From Caldithrix sp. (lineage in GTDB: Bacteria; KSB1; UBA2214; DYKH01), in the NCBI GenBank assembly GCA_020722685.1, contig DYKH01000176.1, forward strand, positions 1-9,834: a stretch of 9,834 nucleotides of DNA. The letters run 5' to 3'. The translations under genes and the position numbers were made by a program. Shown here piece by piece: positions 6,396-9,834 of the stretch. Position 1 is the first letter of the stretch, and each line of letters starts with the position of its first letter. The notes beneath the pieces were generated by a model. That model saw only the letters and a program-made list of their open reading frames with translations, was not told the DNA's origin and made no database searches.

Positions 6396-7577
6396 ATGTA
6401 TTCCTGTAAAAGGGTGCTGTTTTTTCTTTTTGTGGCTGTTCTTTATCTCAACATCGCAAATGGACAGACTGCGATTCTCATTGATCACACGTGCACCGAT
6501 ATTTCCAAGATACCAGCATTCTGGATCAATGAGGCGAAAGGTAAACTTCGCATTGGTTACAGCCATACCTCCCATGGGAGTCAATTGGTGACCGGCATAG
6601 AGGCGTTTCGTGGTGAGCCGGATTCGCTGTATTATTATGAATCTTCGGACTGGGGATTGCATCCAGGAGTTTTTCTCAACGATTATTGGGCCAATGAGTA
6701 TGCCGCAGATCTGGGACACTATGGTGATCTTTCTTGGCGCGATGCAACGTTGACCATGCTTAAGCGTCCCGATAACGATCGCAATGTGGTGATCTGGTCC
6801 TGGTGCGGCGGGGTTAGCGATAATGATGAAGCCGGCATAAACGCCTATCTCACCGCTATGGATCAACTGGAAAGCAATTATCCTGAGATCAAATTCGTCT
6901 ATATGACGGGACATCTGGATGGTTCTGGGCCACAGGGGAATCTCCATCTCCGCAACGAGCAAATTCGTGCCTATTGCCGATTGCATCATAAAATCCTGTT
7001 TGACTTTGCGGATATTGAAAGCTATGATCCCGATGGTCAGGTCAATTACATGGAGCGCTATGCCACCGATGGCTGCGAATATGATCGGAATGGCGATGGT
7101 AATCCTTGGGGCGATGGTAACTGGGCTAATGAGTGGTTAGCCGGTCATGCCGATAGTGAACTGGCGCAGATTGCCGCGGCTTGTGGGGAATGTGCGCATT
7201 CGGAACGGTTGAATTGTGTGCTCAAAGGCCGTGCGTTCTGGTGGTTGCTGGCGCGTTTAGCCGGCTGGGATGGGCAAAGCGAAACTGCTATTTCTTCAGA
7301 AATCGTACTACCGGAGAAAAGGGGTTTATTGCAGAATAATCCCAATCCGTTCAATCCGAGTACAGTTATCAGTTTTCAGTTGCCAGTGAACAGCCACGTG
7401 ACGCTGAAAGTATTCGATGTGACTGGCCGCGAAGTGGCGACGTTGGTAAACGGCGAAATGGCAGAGGGCAATCATGCGGTGACATTCGCGCCGCGTAATT
7501 TGACCGGTGGGATTTATTTCTACCAAATCACCGTGGGCAATTTCTCGCAAACCCGCAAGGCGATTCGGGTGAAATAA
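6396..7577 (+). CDS. Secreted protein of unassigned family, possibly SGNH-like hydrolase, with T9SS sorting domain
   Basis: A 393-residue protein with a signal peptide (residues 1-23, core VLFFLFVAVLYLNI, cleavage ANG|Q). The body has strongly family-like blocks: AILIDHTCTDISKIP (26-40), RIGYSHTSHGSQ (52-63), VIWSWCGGVSDND (132-144), FVYMTGHLDG (167-176), ILFDFADIESYDPDG (200-214) and ECAHS (266-270). I have seen similar blocks in secreted proteins of Planctomycetes and other lineages, loosely associated with SGNH/GDSL hydrolases: a Ser/His-rich block near the N-terminus, a Gly-rich second block and a later His. I cannot place a triad with certainty. DRNGDGNPWGD (230-240) resembles a Ca-binding loop, and cysteines at 137, 194, 227, 264, 267 and 274 could pair after export. 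Residues 311-393 are the T9SS sorting domain. The gene follows the upstream stop by 17 nt. An esterase or deacetylase role on glycans would suit the neighbours but is inference. Confidence 0.78.
   Translation: MYSCKRVLFFLFVAVLYLNIANGQTAILIDHTCTDISKIPAFWINEAKGKLRIGYSHTSHGSQLVTGIEAFRGEPDSLYYYESSDWGLHPGVFLNDYWANEYAADLGHYGDLSWRDATLTMLKRPDNDRNVVIWSWCGGVSDNDEAGINAYLTAMDQLESNYPEIKFVYMTGHLDGSGPQGNLHLRNEQIRAYCRLHHKILFDFADIESYDPDGQVNYMERYATDGCEYDRNGDGNPWGDGNWANEWLAGHADSELAQIAAACGECAHSERLNCVLKGRAFWWLLARLAGWDGQSETAISSEIVLPEKRGLLQNNPNPFNPSTVISFQLPVNSHVTLKVFDVTGREVATLVNGEMAEGNHAVTFAPRNLTGGIYFYQITVGNFSQTRKAIRVK
7326..7574 (+). repeat. T9SS type A sorting-domain module, copy 5
   Basis: Encodes LLQNNPNPFNPSTVISFQLP ... 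HVTLKVFDVTGREVATLVNG ... GGIYFYQI ... QTRKAIRVK. The conserved Tyr of QNYPNPFN is Asn (AAT at 7338). It shares 20 bases (7364-7383) with copy 1 and the 17-base run at 7395-7411. Confidence 0.9.
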
Positions 7578-7587
7578 AAAATGAGCC

Positions 7588-7593
7588 AGGGAG
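7588..7593 (+). promoter_or_regulatory. Shine-Dalgarno sequence for the CocE-like hydrolase
   Basis: AGGGAG lies 6 nt before ATG 7600. A second ATG follows at once at 7603; either could be used, shifting the N-terminus by one residue. Confidence 0.7.
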
Positions 7594-7599
7594 TTCAAA

Positions 7600-9525
7600 A
7601 TGATGAAACATGCTTTAGCGCTTTTTTTCTGTTGGATGATCACGTCGCTCGTGTTCGCGCAGACGAGCGCCAATTATCTTCCCATCACCATTCCAACGCG
7701 TGACCAAAAATTCCTCGCTGCGGATTTGTATGCGCTGGATACCACGAAAGCGCTGCCGGTGATTCTCATTCAAACGCCATACAACAAAAATTATTATCGC
7801 ACGCGGGTTGGCGTTCCCGAAGCCGGTGGATCGCCATTTCCCTACGACAGCCTCCATTACAACTACATCGTCGTCGATTGGCGCGGGCGCTTCGCCTCGA
7901 AAGATGCCGAGGTTCCCGGCTATGACCGCGGCTTGGATGGCTACGATTGCGTCGAATGGATTGCGCAACAAAAATGGTGCAACGGCAAAGTCGGCACCTG
8001 GGGTGGGTCGGCGCTGGGACTTATTCAATTTCAAACCGCGCGCCATCGTCCGCCGCATCTGGTGTGCAGCGCGCCGCTGATCAAGGATTTTAAAACGAAA
8101 TATTCGGATTACTATTACGGCGGCGTTTTTCGTAAAGAGCACGTCGAGAGCCTCGCGCGGCTCGGTTTCCTCAGTGTGCAGACGATTTTGGATCACCCAA
8201 CGAACGATCTGTTTTGGCGCATTGTTGAAAATAATTCAGACTATGCCGGCGAAATCGCCGTGCCAATGCTGCTCATCAGCGGCTGGTTCGATCATTTCCC
8301 CGACGACGTGATTCGCGCCTTTGAAGATCTGCGCGCGAAAAGCGACCCGGCAGTTCGCCAACAACACAAGCTGGTGATGGGGCCGTGGCTGCACACCGAA
8401 CTCGGCAAAACGCAACAGGGGCAGTTGTCTTATCCCAATGCCGCCGGCATTCCAGACTCTGTCGCTATGCGCTTTTTTGATTATTATTTGCGTGGCATTC
8501 CCAACGGCTACGATCAAGGCCCAATTTTTCAGTACTATCAAATGGGAACGAATGACTGGCGGGCGAGCAACGCTTGGCCAGGATTGACCAGTCCATCGAC
8601 CGCGATGTATTTGCAGGCCGGAGGGGTGCTGTCAAGCGCGCCACCGCAGGGCAACATGCCGCCGGACTCATTTCGCTATGATCCACGCAACCCTTCGCCT
8701 GCTGTCGGTGGCTCGCGTTTCAATCCCTTTGATCCAACCATAACGATGGGGCCGCAGGATTTGTGGCAGAACGTGGAAAGCCGCAACGACGTGCTCCTCT
8801 ACACCACGCCGGTTTTGGACCAGGATTGGGAGATTGACGGCTTGGTCAAGGTGGAACTGCTTGTTTCATCAAACCGCAAAGATACGGATTTCGCTGTGCG
8901 TTTGTGTGACGTTTATCCGGATGGCCGCTCAATGATTCTAACGCAGGGCATCCGGCGCATGCGCTTTCGCAATTCCGACAGCCGTGAAGAGTTGATGACG
9001 CCCGGACAAATCTATCCGGTTACCATTGAAGTGCAAAATTTGGCCATGACATTTCTGAAGGGACACCGGCTGCGGATCGACGTAAGCTCTTCGATTTATC
9101 CGCACTTTGACATTAACTTGAACAATGGAGGTGCCATGTATACGCCTGGCGATACACTGATCGCAACGAATTACATTTATCACGATGCGAATCATTCCTC
9201 GAAAATTTTGTTGCCTCTGTCACCAACCACCGGTGTTCAAGAGCGCTCCGTCGCGAGGCCAAAAGGTTATCGACTCGTGCAAAATTATCCCAATCCCTTC
9301 AATCCGAGCACCGTCATCCGTTTTCAGTTGCCGGTGAACAGCCACGTGACGCTGAAAGTCTTTGATCTGCTTGGGAGAGAAGTGGCAACGCTAGTGGATG
9401 GTGAATTGGCAGCGGGAGAACATCAGGTGACGTTTGCACCGCGAGATTTCGCAACCGGCCTTTATTTCTACAGACTGACGTCGGGTAAATTTTCACAAAC
9501 GCGAAAGGTGGTGTTGATCAAATGA
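7600..9525 (+). CDS. Secreted CocE/NonD (S15-type) serine hydrolase with T9SS sorting domain
   Basis: A 641-residue protein with a signal peptide (residues 1-20, LVFA|Q). Residues ~24-290 are the alpha/beta-hydrolase domain of the X-Pro dipeptidyl-peptidase S15 / cocaine esterase-like family. TPYNKNYY (59-66) contains the Tyr (Y61) that lines the oxyanion hole. VVDWRGRFAS (91-100) is the family's D-x-RG-x-G/F-x-S motif. GTWGGSALG (132-140) holds the nucleophile S137. ISGWFDHF (226-233) supplies D231, and MGPWLH (260-265) supplies H265. Residues ~320-545 form the jelly-roll C-terminal domain of the family (LWQNVESRNDVLLYTTPVLDQ..., DFAVRLCDVYPDGRS, GHRLRIDVSSS). Residues 558-641 are the T9SS sorting domain. 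The family cleaves esters, amides or acyl-peptide bonds; the substrate is not predictable. It starts 22 nt after the previous stop, and its own stop overlaps the next start by 4 nt. Confidence 0.92.
   Translation: MMKHALALFFCWMITSLVFAQTSANYLPITIPTRDQKFLAADLYALDTTKALPVILIQTPYNKNYYRTRVGVPEAGGSPFPYDSLHYNYIVVDWRGRFASKDAEVPGYDRGLDGYDCVEWIAQQKWCNGKVGTWGGSALGLIQFQTARHRPPHLVCSAPLIKDFKTKYSDYYYGGVFRKEHVESLARLGFLSVQTILDHPTNDLFWRIVENNSDYAGEIAVPMLLISGWFDHFPDDVIRAFEDLRAKSDPAVRQQHKLVMGPWLHTELGKTQQGQLSYPNAAGIPDSVAMRFFDYYLRGIPNGYDQGPIFQYYQMGTNDWRASNAWPGLTSPSTAMYLQAGGVLSSAPPQGNMPPDSFRYDPRNPSPAVGGSRFNPFDPTITMGPQDLWQNVESRNDVLLYTTPVLDQDWEIDGLVKVELLVSSNRKDTDFAVRLCDVYPDGRSMILTQGIRRMRFRNSDSREELMTPGQIYPVTIEVQNLAMTFLKGHRLRIDVSSSIYPHFDINLNNGGAMYTPGDTLIATNYIYHDANHSSKILLPLSPTTGVQERSVARPKGYRLVQNYPNPFNPSTVIRFQLPVNSHVTLKVFDLLGREVATLVDGELAAGEHQVTFAPRDFATGLYFYRLTSGKFSQTRKVVLIK
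9271..9522 (+). repeat. T9SS type A sorting-domain module, copy 6
   Basis: Encodes RLVQNYPNPFNPSTVIRFQL ... HVTLKVFDLLGREVATLVDG ... TGLYFYRL ... QTRKVVLIK. It shares long runs with copies 1, 3 and 5, including TTTTCAGTTGCCGGTG with copy 1, GTGAACAGCCACGTGACGCT with copy 5, and the 17-base run at 9343-9359. Confidence 0.9.
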
Positions 9526-9834
9526 ATCTTCGTTTCGTTATCATCATTTTGATTTTCAGTGTGAAGCCGGTTCAGGCGCAGCCTCGCACAATCGTACCGG
9601 TTCCCGGCAGCACCTTAAAAATCCATCAACTCGTTGGCGACTATGATCGCGAGCGACAAGCGCCAACCCTTAACCGTACAGAAAGTCGCTATCGATTGAT
9701 CAGTACCGATCTTGGCGTACCCTTCCGCCACAAAGGACGCACTTATTTGCTATTCGGCGATACGTTCGGCCCTCCTGGTGGCGATGCCATCGCTTACACC
9801 ACCGACACCAATCCGGAAGATGGCATTGAGCTGA
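9522..9834 (+). CDS. DUF4185-like secreted protein, N-terminal fragment
   Basis: The first 104 codons are present and the frame is open at the right edge. The start overlaps the upstream stop as ATGA, and AAAGGTGG (9504-9511) lies 10 nt before it. A signal peptide (residues 1-19, core FVIIILIFSV, VQA|Q) is followed by a region with STDLGVPFRHKGRTYLLFGD (about residues 66-85), TFGPPGGDAIAYTTDT and DGIEL. The T/S-DLG-x-P plus lFGDT plus D-x-IA-x-T pattern is characteristic of DUF4185, a sialidase/GH43-like propeller family without settled function. It probably carries the same sorting domain downstream, but that part is outside the window. It fits the rest of the operon as another secreted propeller. 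Confidence 0.8.
   Translation, partial: MNLRFVIIILIFSVKPVQAQPRTIVPVPGSTLKIHQLVGDYDRERQAPTLNRTESRYRLISTDLGVPFRHKGRTYLLFGDTFGPPGGDAIAYTTDTNPEDGIEL

Noticed and set aside
6384..6989. 201-codon open frame on the minus strand
   Set aside because: It lies wholly antisense to a gene with signal peptide, conserved blocks and sorting tag; it has no such features of its own.
7083..7115. Dockerin or EF-hand domain in the SGNH-like candidate
   Set aside because: A single DxNxDG loop is present without the paired repeat and helices that a dockerin needs; at most a lone Ca-binding loop.
1..9834. tRNA, rRNA, CRISPR array, insertion sequence or terminator hairpin
   Set aside because: No cloverleaf-like segment, regular short repeat-spacer pattern, transposase frame or GC-rich stem with T-run was seen; the gaps between genes are short.

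Overview
The window is a single run of seven co-directional genes (+ strand, both outer genes cut by the window edges) that appears to be part of one operon. All seven encode secreted proteins. The six genes whose 3' ends are visible finish with the same ~83-84-residue C-terminal module (QNYPNPFN... HVTLKVFDVLGREV.TLV.GE...G.H.V.F....L.SG.YFYQ......Q.RKA.L.K). This is the type A C-terminal sorting domain of type IX secretion system (T9SS) cargo, in the style common in KSB1, Calditrichota, Ignavibacteriota and related lineages of the FCB superphylum. The host is therefore most likely an uncultivated FCB-group bacterium; the phylum cannot be fixed from this window.

Layout: (1) 1-473, C-terminal end of an arylsulfotransferase-like protein. 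(2) 470-2563, a 697-residue sialidase/GH43-like beta-propeller. (3) 2560-4458, a clan GH-A-like (TIM-barrel) glycosidase whose signal peptide (2560-2625) is separated from the body by an in-frame TAA at 2626-2628. (4) 4489-6378, a right-handed beta-helix protein with FxxN/GGG repeats and a choice-of-anchor-Q-like end. (5) 6396-7577, an unassigned, possibly SGNH-like enzyme. (6) 7600-9525, a CocE/NonD (X-Pro dipeptidyl-peptidase S15 type) serine hydrolase with a complete triad. (7) 9522-9834, the start of a DUF4185-like propeller. Junctions are tight: three ATGA 4-nt overlaps (470, 2560, 9522) and gaps of 30, 17 and 22 nt elsewhere, the last three each with a good Shine-Dalgarno sequence. There is no gene-free stretch over 300 bases, and I saw no RNA gene, insertion sequence, CRISPR array or clear terminator.

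Taken together the genes look like a secreted polymer-processing set: a sulfate-ester/sulfotransfer enzyme, a sialidase-like propeller, a glycosidase, a carbohydrate-binding or lyase-type beta-helix, one or two ester hydrolases and another propeller, all routed through Sec and then T9SS to the surface. That joint role is inference; the substrate cannot be named.

The most striking point is gene 3. Every other visible N-terminus here has its predicted signal-peptidase cleavage site directly before, or one residue before, a glutamine (A|Q or G|Q). In gene 3 the TAA sits exactly where that glutamine codon should be, after ...FCRA, and the frame is open on both sides. One C-to-T change (CAA to TAA) at 2626 explains it. 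Either the gene has just been inactivated for export, or this is an assembly error or strain variant, or the strong internal Shine-Dalgarno at 2709 yields a signal-less form. The sorting modules are also notably alike at the nucleotide level between otherwise unrelated genes, which suggests exchange or gene conversion of the module.
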